DNA of 50,304 nucleotides from the NCBI GenBank assembly GCA_003458705.1, contig QRVH01000020.1, forward strand, positions 1-50,304, read 5' to 3'. Positions 18,034 through 27,937 of this stretch are shown one piece after another (the stretch's first letter is position 1; each line of letters begins with the position of its first letter). The notes below the pieces were generated by a model. It had not been told where the DNA came from, ran no database searches, and saw nothing but the letters and a program-made list of their open reading frames with translations. This DNA is from Eubacterium sp. AF22-9. GTDB lineage: Bacteria > Bacillota > Clostridia > Lachnospirales > Lachnospiraceae. The position numbers and the translations under genes are program-made.

Positions 18034-19499
18034 GAAGAGTATTAAAGTATTTATCGGTTAATCAGATTATAAAGGATATATCTGATGTTAATGGTGTGAT
18101 GTCGGTAAAGAGATTTATTATCACTACAATAATGGCAGGGGGCGCGGTATTTGGTGCCTGTATGCTGTACAGGGTTAATTATGTTCTGTCAGCACTGGCT
18201 ATGCTTATGGTGGTGCTTATGGTGCCGGGACTTGTAAGGGGATATTTCAAGGAAAGATATGATGCTGCAAGATTTTCGAATGTTGATATTTATCTTCATC
18301 AGATTTCATATTCGTTTATGAGAACACCAAAGATTAATCAGGCATTAAAGGATGTATATGAGATAAGCAGTGGAAGCCTTAAGCAGTGTATAGGAAGGGC
18401 GTTAGATGAACTTCAATATGGAATGGGAGACAGAGTGTATAATGATGCACTAAAGATTATTGAAGAAGAATATGGATGTGCAAGAATAAGAACTCTTCAT
18501 AAGTTTATTATAAGCGTTGAAGAAAAGGGTGGAAGATATGCCGGTGCTATGGAGGTGCTACTTGAGGACTTTGACAGATGGGTTAATAATGTGTACAGGT
18601 ATCAGGAAGAAATCCGAAAGATAAAAAGAGATATATCTGCAGGCATAATTATAAGCATGGTACTGGCTATGCTGACAACAATAATGTGTAATATGCTTAA
18701 TATGTTTTCAGATAAAACGGTCAGTATTACTGATTCTGTTGCATATCAGAGTGCAGCAGTGGTTTTTGTAATATTATGCATGTCGTTTTTTACATACACA
18801 AGGAAGCATTACAGGTTTGATTGGCTTGGTAAAAGCAGAACAGATAAACAGATAATGTATGATTATAATATTGTGTTTAAGTCAGATGTGTGGAGGCTGA
18901 CAATTAAACTTCTGCCAGTCTGGCTGATATTAATAATTGCTATGGCAGTGTTGTTTATATTTGATATGAAACTGCCTGCAGTATGTATGCTGGCAATAAT
19001 TATTGTTCTTGTGAGCACGCCTTTTTTACAGAAAAAAGGTGCCCAAAGAAGAGTGAAAAATGATTTATATCTTGGATTTACAGAATGGTTAAGAGAACTG
19101 TCTGTTAATCTTGAGAACAAGCCTTTATTGTCTGCTGTAGAGGATACTTATGACTGCTGTCCGGTTATAATGAAAGAACCATTGGAGAAGTTTATTTGTG
19201 ACATTGAGAATAATCCGTCAGATGTAATGCCGTATTATGGCTTTCTTAAAGAATTTGGTGTTACAGATATTCAGGCAGCAGTAAGAATGCTTTATTCAAT
19301 AGGGGAGCTTGAACAGGATAGTATGTCAGCAACAATTAATAATATAGTCAGGAGAAATTATGAATTATCGGATAAGGCGGAAATTACACGATATATGGAC
19401 AGTACAAGCATGATGAAGTTTTCGGAATATTTTCCTACATTTTTCGTGGCATTTAAGATGGCTGTGGATATGATGCTTGTAGTTACAATGTATCTGTAA
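18030..19499 (+). CDS. TadB/TadC-like (type II secretion F) membrane platform, double-length
   Basis: A 489-residue membrane protein with helices near residues 30-70, 205-225, 235-255, 290-340 and at the C-terminus. A cytosolic helical part (YLHQISYSFMRTPKINQAL through LLEDFDRWVNNVYRYQEEI) resembles the F-domain of TadB/TadC. A second related segment appears later (FTEWLRELSVNLENKPLL through RMLYSIGELEQDS). One protein therefore seems to cover both TadB and TadC, which are normally separate. It starts within the end of the ATPase gene (ATGA-type overlap), as expected for partners. Confidence 0.7.
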   Translation: MRRVLKYLSVNQIIKDISDVNGVMSVKRFIITTIMAGGAVFGACMLYRVNYVLSALAMLMVVLMVPGLVRGYFKERYDAARFSNVDIYLHQISYSFMRTPKINQALKDVYEISSGSLKQCIGRALDELQYGMGDRVYNDALKIIEEEYGCARIRTLHKFIISVEEKGGRYAGAMEVLLEDFDRWVNNVYRYQEEIRKIKRDISAGIIISMVLAMLTTIMCNMLNMFSDKTVSITDSVAYQSAAVVFVILCMSFFTYTRKHYRFDWLGKSRTDKQIMYDYNIVFKSDVWRLTIKLLPVWLILIIAMAVLFIFDMKLPAVCMLAIIIVLVSTPFLQKKGAQRRVKNDLYLGFTEWLRELSVNLENKPLLSAVEDTYDCCPVIMKEPLEKFICDIENNPSDVMPYYGFLKEFGVTDIQAAVRMLYSIGELEQDSMSATINNIVRRNYELSDKAEITRYMDSTSMMKFSEYFPTFFVAFKMAVDMMLVVTMYL

Positions 19500-19538
19500 G
19501 CTGGATCATGAATTAATAATTAGAGCGGGAGGCATTCA

Positions 19539-19646
19539 ATGGAAAGTCTTATTGAAGAATACGCAGGAATAATAATTGCAGTAATAACAATATATTCTAT
19601 GATATTGATATTCATGATGATCCTTATGGGGGAAATGGGTGTATGA
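19539..19646 (+). CDS. 35-residue membrane peptide of the Tad-like locus
   Basis: A tiny reading frame with a good GGGAGG site. It begins MESLIEEYAGIIIAVITIY and is a single hydrophobic helix after an eight-residue acidic head. Its stop overlaps the next start. The same N-terminal pattern (M..[IL]IE.Y) occurs in the neighbours at 16798 and 19643. It is too short for ordinary gene callers, but it sits tightly between genes of the locus. Confidence 0.6.
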   Translation: MESLIEEYAGIIIAVITIYSMILIFMMILMGEMGV

Positions 19647-19792
19647 AAGAAATTATAGAGAATTATACAGATGTTATAGTAGGGGCGTCAATGGTTATAG
19701 CCATGGCTGCTATGCTTGGATATGCTGTTACTGCGTACAGGGAAATATTATTTAATGTTATAAAAGCGTGTATTGGACAGGGAGGATTATGA
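19643..19792 (+). CDS. 49-residue membrane peptide of the Tad-like locus
   Basis: It starts with MKEIIENYTDVIVGASMVI, has one hydrophobic segment, and ends in ACIGQGGL. Its start overlaps the upstream peptide's stop and its stop overlaps the next start (ATGA), indicating translational coupling on both sides. It is probably a pilin-like or small structural subunit, inferred from position, size and shared N-terminal pattern. Confidence 0.6.
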   Translation: MKEIIENYTDVIVGASMVIAMAAMLGYAVTAYREILFNVIKACIGQGGL

Positions 19793-20166
19793 AAGGTATT
19801 ATTGAAGCGTCTGTTTATCTGGTGTTATTTGCAATTATATGCATGTTCAGCATAGATTTTATAAGAATTAATAAAGATGTGTCAGATGCCAGTGAAGTGA
19901 GTCAGTATGTAGAGAATTATATAGAGGCATGTTGTGGGGATGGATTTGACAATGTACTTACAGAAACACAGAGAAATGCCAGATTTGCTGCACTGAAAAA
20001 TTCTATTGATAATAATAATGCTGTGCTGAGTTATGGGGAAAGAAAGAGAACAGGGGATTACGAATATATTGAATATACATTTTCTTACAAATTAAATGCA
20101 GCAATGTTTGGATATTCATCATGGCATGAATATAAAGGGCTGGCAAGATACAGTGTAACAGGATAG
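19789..20166 (+). CDS. TadE-like pseudopilin candidate
   Basis: A 125-residue protein with one N-terminal helix (MKGIIEASVYLVLFAIICMF) and a soluble C-terminal part containing VSDASEVSQYVENYIEACCGDG. That arrangement is usual for TadE/TadG or DUF4320-type minor pilins in Clostridia. It starts at 19789, overlapping the preceding stop, with GGGAGG upstream. The adjacent cysteines CC near residue 45 may form a disulfide outside the cell. No enzymatic motif is seen. Confidence 0.6.
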   Translation: MKGIIEASVYLVLFAIICMFSIDFIRINKDVSDASEVSQYVENYIEACCGDGFDNVLTETQRNARFAALKNSIDNNNAVLSYGERKRTGDYEYIEYTFSYKLNAAMFGYSSWHEYKGLARYSVTG

Positions 20167-20196
20167 AAATATGGCATCAGAAAATGGAGGATACAG

Positions 20197-20598
20197 TTGA
20201 GAGGAGTTGTTACATGCAGCGGGTTTATGGTTGCATTTGCAATAGTAATAATTATACATGCTACTATAACCGGCAATAATATAAGATATCAGGAAGTTAA
20301 ACACAGTCTGGATTCGGCAATGGATTATGCATTTGACAGGCTTGGGGATGTGTATGCTGATGTTGATTTTACATCATATAGAGATGAAAAAAGGCATGAG
20401 ATATTAACAGATTTAATGAAAGAATTCTGCAATGTATTACACAAAGAAATTACTTCTGATGGAAATATAGAAGTCGCACTGATATATGCAGATATGGATA
20501 AAGGATTATTTCAGATAGGAGTAACTGAGGAGTACGCACACCCGTTTGGGGGCAGGACTGGTAAATGTTACTATGAAAAAACATATTCCTTTAATTGA
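20197..20598 (+). CDS. second minor-pilin-like protein, TTG start
   Basis: A 133-residue protein with one N-terminal hydrophobic helix (GFMVAFAIVIIIHATITG) followed by a soluble domain (YQEVKHSLDSAMDYAFDRLGDVY). The TTG start at 20197 was chosen because AATGGAGG stands seven bases upstream and no ATG fits. It resembles archaeal/Clostridial pseudopilins in layout only. It is the last gene of the Tad-like locus. Confidence 0.6.
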   Translation: MRGVVTCSGFMVAFAIVIIIHATITGNNIRYQEVKHSLDSAMDYAFDRLGDVYADVDFTSYRDEKRHEILTDLMKEFCNVLHKEITSDGNIEVALIYADMDKGLFQIGVTEEYAHPFGGRTGKCYYEKTYSFN

Positions 20599-20677
20599 CA
20601 AATGATTTCTTATATCATAGAATATTCTGGTGTGCCTGAAAAGGAGCGTACTAGAATGATATGATAAGGAGACTATT

Positions 20678-21268
20678 ATGGAACTTCAGATTTTACACTG
20701 GTTTGAATCATTACATAATCCTGTAACAGATCCGGTTATGTATGCTATAACCTGTCTTGGAAATGCTGGAATATTCTGGATTTTATTATGTGCGGCGTTC
20801 TTATTTATACCGGTATTTAAGAAAGACAGAAAGTTAGGACTTAGTATGGCAATTGGACTAATTCTGTCACTTATTATGTGTAACGGAATTATGAAGAATC
20901 TGTCAGCAAGAATAAGACCATTCAATGCAGATCCGACATTTGAGAATCTTTATGGAATCTTTAATGGTATTAAGGACTGGTCTTTTCCATCAGGACATAC
21001 ATCAGCTTCTTTTGCAGCGGCATTAGCTATTATATTGTGGGACAGAAAGAAAGGAATTCCTGCAGTTATACTTGCAGCTCTGATTGCAGTTTCAAGATTA
21101 TATCTTACAGTTCATTATCCGACAGATGTACTTGCGAGTCTGTTACTTGGATCACTGTATGGAGTAATAGGTTATTTTGTTACAAAGCTTATTATGAACA
21201 GATCAGAGAAAGCAAGAAAGGTGTTTTCGGGAGAAGAACCTTATAAGAAGCTTTTTGCCAAGGCATAA
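20678..21268 (+). CDS. PAP2-family membrane phosphatase
   Basis: A 196-residue integral membrane protein with the three phosphatase motifs of the PAP2/acid-phosphatase family: KNLSARIRP, FPSGHTSASFA and SRLYLTVHYPTD. The catalytic histidines are in the second and third. Members dephosphorylate lipid phosphates such as undecaprenyl diphosphate or phosphatidylglycerol phosphate on the outer membrane face. It has about five or six helices. Two short charged regions suggest a cytosolic C-terminal tail. Candidate role: undecaprenyl diphosphate recycling (BcrC/PgpB-like), not provable here. Confidence 0.9.
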   Translation: MELQILHWFESLHNPVTDPVMYAITCLGNAGIFWILLCAAFLFIPVFKKDRKLGLSMAIGLILSLIMCNGIMKNLSARIRPFNADPTFENLYGIFNGIKDWSFPSGHTSASFAAALAIILWDRKKGIPAVILAALIAVSRLYLTVHYPTDVLASLLLGSLYGVIGYFVTKLIMNRSEKARKVFSGEEPYKKLFAKA

Positions 21269-21316
21269 TGAATATGTAACTATGTGACTGTTTTTAAGAA
21301 AGGACGATTGTATATC

Positions 21317-22174
21317 ATGATGGATGTGGTATTTGATACTATTATTGATAGTGTTAAACTGTTGCCGTTTCTTTTTCTGACTTATCTTGCTATGGAGTAT
21401 CTTGAACATAAGACAAGTGCCAGGACGAAGAAGTTTGTCAAGGATTCTGGCAAGGCTGGGCCTGTTATAGGAGCTTTACTTGGAGCTGTTCCACAGTGTG
21501 GTTTTTCTACAGCAGCATCTAACCTGTATGCAGGTAAAGTAATTACTATGGGAACACTTATTGCCATCTTTATGTCTACTTCAGACGAGATGATACCAGT
21601 ATTTTTATCAGAACAGGTAGATGTATTAGTGCTTGTCAAGCTTATACTCATTAAGGTTTTTATAGGTCTTATAATGGGTGTTGTAATTGATCTGATAGTG
21701 AGAAGAAGCAAGAAAAGTTATAATATGGTAGAAAAGATTGGACATGTATGTGATCATGACCACTGTGGCTGTGAGACAAGCATATTTAAGTCAGCGTTAA
21801 GACATACAATAACTATATTTGCATTTATTGTTGTTATATCTTTTGCACTTAATACTTTAATTCACTTTGTTGGTGAAGAGACTTTGGGAAATCTTATACT
21901 TAATAAGCCTGTCATTGGACCGTTGATAGCGGGAATTATAGGTCTTATTCCTAACTGTGCATCATCAGTAGTATTAACACAGCTTTATATTGAAGGCGTA
22001 CTTGGACTTGGCTCTCTTATGGCAGGACTGCTTGCCGGTTCGGGAGTAGGTATTCTTGTGCTGTTCAGAGAGAACGATGATATGAAGGATAATTTTAGAA
22101 TTCTTGCGATTCTTTATGTGAGTGGTGTAGCATGGGGAATTATAATTGATGCATTATCAAAGATTATATTGTAA
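21317..22174 (+). CDS. putative 10-TM heavy-metal exporter (ArsP_2/putative manganese transporter family)
   Basis: A 285-residue membrane protein built as two related halves, each with a P-x-C motif: GAVPQCGFSTAASNLYAGK and GLIPNCASSVVLTQLYIEG. Between them is a cytosolic loop rich in His and Cys (HVCDHDHCGCE), a likely metal-binding site. This layout is that of the PF11449-type putative metal exporter found widely in Clostridia. The start was set at 21317, the first ATG before the conserved region; a TTG at 21309 would be better spaced from AAAGGA and is possible. It is followed by a strong terminator. Confidence 0.8.
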   Translation: MMDVVFDTIIDSVKLLPFLFLTYLAMEYLEHKTSARTKKFVKDSGKAGPVIGALLGAVPQCGFSTAASNLYAGKVITMGTLIAIFMSTSDEMIPVFLSEQVDVLVLVKLILIKVFIGLIMGVVIDLIVRRSKKSYNMVEKIGHVCDHDHCGCETSIFKSALRHTITIFAFIVVISFALNTLIHFVGEETLGNLILNKPVIGPLIAGIIGLIPNCASSVVLTQLYIEGVLGLGSLMAGLLAGSGVGILVLFRENDDMKDNFRILAILYVSGVAWGIIIDALSKIIL

Positions 22175-22200
22175 GATTGGCAATTTAACAGATTAATATT

Positions 22201-22262
22201 AATCTCCGGTTATTGGGAGTGTATCTTTCAGGATACATTTTTGATAATCGGAGATTTTTTTA
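22201..22262 (+). terminator. Rho-independent terminator with nested hairpin
   Basis: AATCTCCGGTTAT pairs with ATAATCGGAGATT around an inner TGTATC/GATACA hairpin, and a T run follows. It separates the metal exporter from the sugar operon. Confidence 0.88.
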
Positions 22263-22291
22263 TTGAATTAGAAATAAAACAGTGATAGAAT
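22263..22291 (+). promoter_or_regulatory. promoter of the sugar operon
   Basis: TTGAAT (22263-22268), a 17-base spacer and TAGAAT (22286-22291), starting right after the terminator T run and about 60 bases before the first gene. Confidence 0.5.
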
Positions 22292-22350
22292 GACTTTTAG
22301 AAAGATACTTTATAAAAGTTTAACATGAGTTGAAAAAGGAGGTAGTGTTT

Positions 22351-22956
22351 TTGCAGAGTGTATTGGATGCTGGATTTAAGAAATATGGCAGAGTTATTGC
22401 TGATATTGATACCAGTGAAATAGTGAAACTTATGGATTCGTATGATATGCCTGAAGATGTTGTATATGTTGCAGGTGATGAAAAGCTTGAAAATACACAG
22501 ATTCATAAGGTAATGGAAGAGAGTATATATGGTGGATGTCCTGTACAGACAGGGTATTGTAATGGACATAACCAGAAACTTAATGCACTGGAATATCACA
22601 GAAGTTCAGAAGTTAATATTGCGGCAACAGATATGATTCTGCTGCTTGGCAAAAGAGAAGATGTGGAAGATGATTTTACATATGATACATCTAAGGTTGA
22701 AGGATTCTTTGTGCCAAAGGGTACTGCCATTGAGGTGTATGCTACAACTCTGCATTATGCACCATGTGGTGTGGACGGACATGGCTTTAAGTGTGTAGTT
22801 GTACTTCCGAAGGGAACGAATCTTGATGTAGTTAATACTCATGCGACAGCAGAAGATAAGCTGCTTGCGGCATCTAATAAATGGCTGATAGCCCATGAAG
22901 ATGCTCATATAGATGGAGCATTTAACGGCTTAAGGGGAGAGAATATAACAGTATAG
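22351..22956 (+). CDS. DUF4867 protein, cupin-like, of a sugar operon
   Basis: A roughly 201-residue soluble protein matching the DUF4867 type that often stands next to an L-fucose-isomerase-like gene in Clostridia. It contains histidine-bearing strands (GYCNGHNQKLNALEYHRSSE and FVPKGTAIEVYATTLHYAPC) reminiscent of a cupin. A role as an accessory sugar isomerase/mutarotase is possible but unproven. The TTG at 22351 was chosen as start because AAGGAGG is eight bases upstream. Two further in-frame alternatives (TTG 22330, GTG 22345) have worse spacing. It is the first gene of an operon with the isomerase, kinase, transaldolase and ROK genes. Confidence 0.75.
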   Translation: MQSVLDAGFKKYGRVIADIDTSEIVKLMDSYDMPEDVVYVAGDEKLENTQIHKVMEESIYGGCPVQTGYCNGHNQKLNALEYHRSSEVNIAATDMILLLGKREDVEDDFTYDTSKVEGFFVPKGTAIEVYATTLHYAPCGVDGHGFKCVVVLPKGTNLDVVNTHATAEDKLLAASNKWLIAHEDAHIDGAFNGLRGENITV

Positions 22957-22973
22957 GTTAAAGGAGATAAGTT

Positions 22974-24457
22974 ATGAATAATACACCAGTTATGAAAATC
23001 GGTATTGTTGCAGTTTCAAGAGACTGCTTTCCAGAATCACTTTCAGTTACAAGAAGACAGAATCTTGTAAAGGCATATGAAGCAAAGTATGGCAAGGGAG
23101 ATATCTATGAATGTCCGGTATGTATCGTTGAGAGTGAGATACATATGATGCAGGCACTTGAGGATATTAAGAATGCAGGATGTAATGCACTCTGTGTATA
23201 TCTTGGTAATTTCGGACCTGAGATTGCTGAGACAATGCTTGCAAAAATTTCAACGGACCTAAGATGTTCATTGCGGCAGCAGAGGAGACATCAGCTAATG
23301 GAGGTCTTGTTCAGGGACGAGGCGATGCTTATTGTGGAATGCTTAATGCAAGCTATAATCTTAAGCTTCGTGGAGTTAAAGCATATATTCCGGAGTATCC
23401 TGTTGGAACAGCAGAAGAATGTGCAGATATGATTCATGAATTCATACCTGTAGCAAAGGCGGTATACGCATTAAGCAATCTTAAGATTATCAGCTTTGGT
23501 CCAAGACCTAACAATTTCCTTGCATGTAATGCACCAATCGCAGGTTTATATAATCTTGGTGTTGAGATTGAGGAAAATTCAGAGCTTGATTTATTCGAGA
23601 GCTTTAATAAGCATGCAGGAGATGAAAGAATTCCTGATGTTGTAAGGGATATGGAAAAAGAGCTTGGTACAGGAAATAAAAAGCCTGAAATCTTAAGCAG
23701 ACTCGCACAGTATGAGCTTACATTAACTGACTGGGTTGAATCACATAAGGGCTCAAGAAAATATGTTGCAGTAGCAGGTAAATGCTGGCCGGCATTCCAG
23801 ACACAGTTCGGATGTGTTCCTTGTTATGTCAACTCAAGACTTACTTCAAGAGGAATACCTGTATCATGCGAGGTTGATATATATGGTGCATTGAGTGAAT
23901 TTATCGGAGAAGTTGTAAGTGACGATATTGTTACACTTCTTGATATTAATAATACAGTTCCAGCAGATATTTACAATGAGGATATCGCAGGCAGATATGC
24001 TTATACACAGAAGGATACATTTATGGGATTCCATTGTGGCAACACTGCATCAAGCAAATTGTCATTCTGCGAGATGAGAAACCAGATGATTATGGCACGT
24101 TCACTTCCTGAAGAAGTTACTAATGGTACACTTGAAGGGGATATCGTTCCGGGAGATATCACATTTTTCAGACTCCAGAATTCATCAGATAACAAGCTTT
24201 CTGCTTACATAGCACAGGGTGAAGTTCTTCCGGTAAGAACGCGTTCATTTGGTGCAATAGGTATATTTGCTATTCCAGAGATGGGAAGATTCTACAGACA
24301 TGTGCTTATTGAAGGCAATTTTCCACATCATGGTGCAGTTGCATTCGGACATTTTGGAAAGACACTTTTTGATGTGTTTAAGTATATCGGTGTTGAAGAT
24401 GTGTCATTCAATCAGCCTAAGGGCATGCTTTACAAGAGCGAGAATCCATTTGCATAA
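22974..24457 (+). CDS. L-fucose/L-arabinose isomerase family protein (one apparent frameshift)
   Basis: An aldose-ketose isomerase-like protein, about 494 residues when joined. Conserved parts include IGIVAVSRDCFPESLSVTRR, AEETSANGGLVQGRGDAYCG, ISFGPRPNNFLACNAPI, KCWPAFQTQFGCVPCYVNSR and the C-terminal GNFPHHGAVAFGHFG. The frame breaks near 23245 in GCAAAAATTTC; one more A gives MLAKNFNGPKMF and joins both parts. The following xylulokinase suggests that the product is a ketose, which is then phosphorylated to a ketopentose phosphate. The actual substrate is unknown: L-fucose, D-arabinose or L-arabinose relatives are all possible. Confidence 0.82.
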
Positions 24458-24500
24458 ACAGATGCGGTTATAGATATATGATTGCGGAAAGGAGTCTGGT

Positions 24501-25979
24501 ATGAATTATATAGGAATTGACCTTGGAACTTCGTCGGTCAAGCTTGTTCTTATGGACACAGCAGGACATATCATTGCAAATGTTTCAAAGAGTTATCCGA
24601 TTGATTACCCTAAGGCTGGCTGGTCAGAGCAGAATCCATATGACTGGTATGATGCCTGTATAGAAGGCATGAAGGAACTGCTTGACGGACAGGATGAATC
24701 AACAGTTGGTGGTATCAGCTTTGGTGGACAGATGCATGGACTTGTTATTCTTGATAAGAATGATGAGGTTATAAGACCGGCTATTTTATGGAATGACGGA
24801 AGAACAACGAAGCAGTGTGAGTACCTGAATGAAGTGATAGGCAGGGATAAGTTATCAGAATATACAGCAAATATTGCATTTGCAGGTTTCACAGCACCTA
24901 AGATATTGTGGGTGAAGGAGAATGAACCGGATAATTTTGCTAAGATAGACAAGATAATGCTTCCAAAGGATTATATTGCGTATCGTCTTACAGGTGTGCA
25001 TTGTACAGATGTTTCAGATGCTTCGGGTATGCTGCTGTTTGATGTGAAGAATAGGCGTTGGTCGCGCCAGATGCTTGATATATGTGGCGTGACAGAGGCA
25101 CAGATGCCACGCATCTTTGAAAGCAGTGAGTGTGTTGGTACGGTAAAGAAGGATATTGCAGATGAGCTTGGAATAGGAAGTGAAGTAATTGTTGCAGCCG
25201 GTGCAGGTGATAATGCAGCTGCTGCAGTAGGCACTGGTACTGTCGGTGACGGACATTGTAATGTTTCTTTGGGAACAAGCGGTACAATATTCATTTCAAG
25301 CAAGGAATTCGGAGTGGATTCCAACAATGCACTTCATTCTTTCGCACATGCGGATGGGAAATATCATCTTATGGGCTGTATATTAAGTGCAGCTTCAGCT
25401 AATGGCTGGTGGATGGACAAGATACTTGGAACTAATGATTATGCAGGCGAACAGTCACAGATAACAGATGATGACCTTGGCAATAACAATGTGTATTTCC
25501 TTCCATATCTGATGGGTGAGAGATCACCGCATAATGACGAATTTGCAAGAGGCACATTTACAGGAATGACAATGGATACAGAGCGTAAGGACATGACACA
25601 GGCAGTTCTGGAAGGCGTTGCATTTGCAATAAGGGACTGCTTCGAGGTTGCTAAGAGTCTTGGCATAAAAGTGGAGTCAACCCGTATGTGCGGTGGTGGC
25701 GCTAAGTCAGAACTGTGGTGCAAGATTATGGCTAATGTACTTGGAATTCCTGTGGAACTGTTAGAGTCAGAGGAAGGTCCTGCTATGGGGGCGGCAATGC
25801 TTGCCATGGTTGCAGCCGGGGAGTATAATTGCGTTGAAGATGCGTCTAATGCTCTCGTTAAAGTACGAAAGACAATAAGACCAGACGAGAAGATAATAGA
25901 AAGATACGAGGATAAGTACAATAAGTTCAGATGTATCTATCCTGCAATGAAGAATGTATTCAGAACAATTAATGAGTGA
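24501..25979 (+). CDS. xylB: xylulokinase
   Basis: An FGGY-family carbohydrate kinase of 492 residues. The N-terminal phosphate loop is [15 protein letters not shown]. The substrate motif GGQMHGL is near residue 77, and the catalytic aspartate is in [15 protein letters not shown] near residue 236. The C-terminal signature [18 protein letters not shown] is intact. It phosphorylates D-xylulose or a close ketose to the 5-phosphate, feeding the pentose phosphate pathway. It sits between the isomerase and a transaldolase, which fits that flow. The symbol is by family, and other ketoses cannot be excluded. Confidence 0.88.
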   Translation: MNYIGIDLGTSSVKLVLMDTAGHIIANVSKSYPIDYPKAGWSEQNPYDWYDACIEGMKELLDGQDESTVGGISFGGQMHGLVILDKNDEVIRPAILWNDGRTTKQCEYLNEVIGRDKLSEYTANIAFAGFTAPKILWVKENEPDNFAKIDKIMLPKDYIAYRLTGVHCTDVSDASGMLLFDVKNRRWSRQMLDICGVTEAQMPRIFESSECVGTVKKDIADELGIGSEVIVAAGAGDNAAAAVGTGTVGDGHCNVSLGTSGTIFISSKEFGVDSNNALHSFAHADGKYHLMGCILSAASANGWWMDKILGTNDYAGEQSQITDDDLGNNNVYFLPYLMGERSPHNDEFARGTFTGMTMDTERKDMTQAVLEGVAFAIRDCFEVAKSLGIKVESTRMCGGGAKSELWCKIMANVLGIPVELLESEEGPAMGAAMLAMVAAGEYNCVEDASNALVKVRKTIRPDEKIIERYEDKYNKFRCIYPAMKNVFRTINE

Positions 25980-25999
25980 TTAACAAGGAGAATTTTATT

Positions 26000-26653
26000 A
26001 TGAAGTTTTTTATTGATACTGCAAATGTTGAAGATATCCGTAAGGCTAATGACATGGGAGTTATCTGTGGAGTAACCACTAATCCATCCCTTATCGCCAA
26101 AGAAGGAAGAGATTTCAAGGAAGTTATCAAGGAGATTACTTCAATTGTTGACGGACCTATAAGTGGCGAGGTTAAGGCTACTACTGAGGATGCAGAAGGA
26201 ATGATCAAAGAGGGAAGAGAGATTGCAGAAATCCACCCTAACATGGTTGTTAAGATTCCTATGACAGTTGAAGGTCTTAAGGCTACTAAGGTGTTATCAT
26301 CTGAGGGAATAAAGGTTAATGTTACATTAATATTCTCAGCTAATCAGGCACTTTTAGCTGCAAGAGCAGGTGCAGCATATGTGTCCCCTTTCCTTGGAAG
26401 ACTTGATGATATATCACAGCCGGGCATTAATCTTATTCAGGATATTGCAGATATATTTGCTAACTATGATCTTAAGACAGAGATTATCTGTGCAAGTGTA
26501 AGAAATCCAATACATATTACAGACTGCGCACTTGCAGGAGCTGATATTGCAACAGTACCATATAAGGTAATTGAGCAGATGGTTCATCATCCTCTTACAG
26601 ATGCAGGAATTGAGAAGTTCAAGAAAGATTATATTGCTGTATTTGGCGAATAA
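26000..26653 (+). CDS. transaldolase / fructose-6-phosphate aldolase-type
   Basis: A 217-residue small transaldolase of the TalC/Fsa group. It begins [17 protein letters not shown], with [16 protein letters not shown] next. The Schiff-base lysine lies in NMVVKIPMT near residue 84. [12 protein letters not shown] and [14 protein letters not shown] complete the family blocks. It links sedoheptulose-7-phosphate and glyceraldehyde-3-phosphate in the non-oxidative pentose phosphate pathway, or cleaves a related ketose phosphate. It lies after xylB, so the operon carries sugar from isomerisation to central metabolism. The ribosome site is AAGGAG. Confidence 0.9.
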   Translation: MKFFIDTANVEDIRKANDMGVICGVTTNPSLIAKEGRDFKEVIKEITSIVDGPISGEVKATTEDAEGMIKEGREIAEIHPNMVVKIPMTVEGLKATKVLSSEGIKVNVTLIFSANQALLAARAGAAYVSPFLGRLDDISQPGINLIQDIADIFANYDLKTEIICASVRNPIHITDCALAGADIATVPYKVIEQMVHHPLTDAGIEKFKKDYIAVFGE

Positions 26654-26698
26654 TGTAACTGACACACAAGTTAACCGGGATTAAGCGAGAGGTAATGG

Positions 26699-27835
26699 AT
26701 GGATTCATCACAGAAACTAACGAACACGGATGTAAAAAAACTTAATAAAAACCGTATATTCAGACTGATATATAATTCGGATAAGATATCAAGGCAGGAG
26801 ATAGCAGACCAGTTAGGTCTGTCTCTGCCGACGGTCAATCAGAATCTTAAGATGCTCATGGAAGATGGACTTATAGAATATGTTGGCAATTTCACTTCAA
26901 CGGGTGGAAGAAGGGCACAGGCAATTACTATTGATAATAATGCAAGAAAAGCTATCAGCGTGAATATCAAAGCTGACTATATTAATGTAGATGTAGTCGG
27001 ACTTAAAGGTCAGATTATATACAGTATGGCTGTTAAAGCACATTTTAGCAAAAGCAGTGCATATATTGAGAAGCTTACAGATGCGGTAAGACATGCAGTG
27101 GATTATGTTGGAGCAGACGCAGATGACATTCTGGGAGTTGGCATTACAGTTCCGGGAATACTTGATGATGAAAAGCAGATTCTTATCTCAGCACCACCAT
27201 TAAAAGCTAAGAACTATGATTTTACAAGGCTTATATCAGCTATTGATTATCCGGTCGTAGTGATGAACGATGCGAGGGCAGAGGCATACGCAGACCACTG
27301 GTTTAATGGAAAGCCTGAAGATGAAAAAATATATATTATGCTTGGTGAAGGTGTCGGAGGTGCATATATTAACGCTTCCGCAATCAGAAATGGTGTTCAT
27401 AACCGTGGTGGCGAATTCGGACATATGGTTATTCACCCTGGAGGAAAGCAGTGCCTGTGTGGTAAGAAGGGCTGTTTTGAAGCATATGTTTCAGAAAAGG
27501 TATTATCATCAGAGCTTGATATGACACTTGACAATTTCTTTGAACTGGCAGCGCAGGGGAATAAGAATAATTCCAATGTGTTAGATGAATATATGGACAA
27601 TCTGGCTCTTGGAATTAATAACATATACACAATGATGGACTGTGATATTGTTCTTGGCGGAACAGTTGCACCATATCTTAAGCAATATGAGAGTAGTATT
27701 AAAGAACGTCTTGTTAATGATTATTCCTTTGATACTGATGCGGATTATTTAAGAATATCAGATGGCGGTGGCAGAAAATCAGGGCTTGGTGCAGCATTAA
27801 GTTTTGTTGCCAGATTTATTGATGGTGTGGAATAA
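26699..27835 (+). CDS. ROK-family transcriptional repressor
   Basis: A 378-residue NagC/XylR-type regulator. Residues about 10-70 form a winged helix (SRQEIADQLGLSLPTVNQNLKML). A ROK sugar-kinase-like domain follows, with GVGITVPGILDD, GEGVGGAYINASAIRNG and the zinc site CLCGKKGCFEAY. It probably represses the upstream sugar genes and is released by a pathway sugar. It is encoded as the last gene of the operon that it likely controls. No operator could be pinned down by eye. Confidence 0.88.
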   Translation: MDSSQKLTNTDVKKLNKNRIFRLIYNSDKISRQEIADQLGLSLPTVNQNLKMLMEDGLIEYVGNFTSTGGRRAQAITIDNNARKAISVNIKADYINVDVVGLKGQIIYSMAVKAHFSKSSAYIEKLTDAVRHAVDYVGADADDILGVGITVPGILDDEKQILISAPPLKAKNYDFTRLISAIDYPVVVMNDARAEAYADHWFNGKPEDEKIYIMLGEGVGGAYINASAIRNGVHNRGGEFGHMVIHPGGKQCLCGKKGCFEAYVSEKVLSSELDMTLDNFFELAAQGNKNNSNVLDEYMDNLALGINNIYTMMDCDIVLGGTVAPYLKQYESSIKERLVNDYSFDTDADYLRISDGGGRKSGLGAALSFVARFIDGVE

Positions 27836-27937
27836 TGAAAGCTTATAAGATAGCGTGAAGTAGTGATTCTTGCTGCATGAGTGCTGAATGCTATGAAGCG
27901 TCAGAGGGTTGCATAAGCTTGGAATGCCTCTGTGTTT

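Noticed and set aside
16798-20598. The Tad-like cluster as a DNA-uptake (competence) pilus
   Set aside because: No ComGC-type prepilins, prepilin peptidase or ComE proteins are present. The ATPase is of CpaF rather than ComGA layout.
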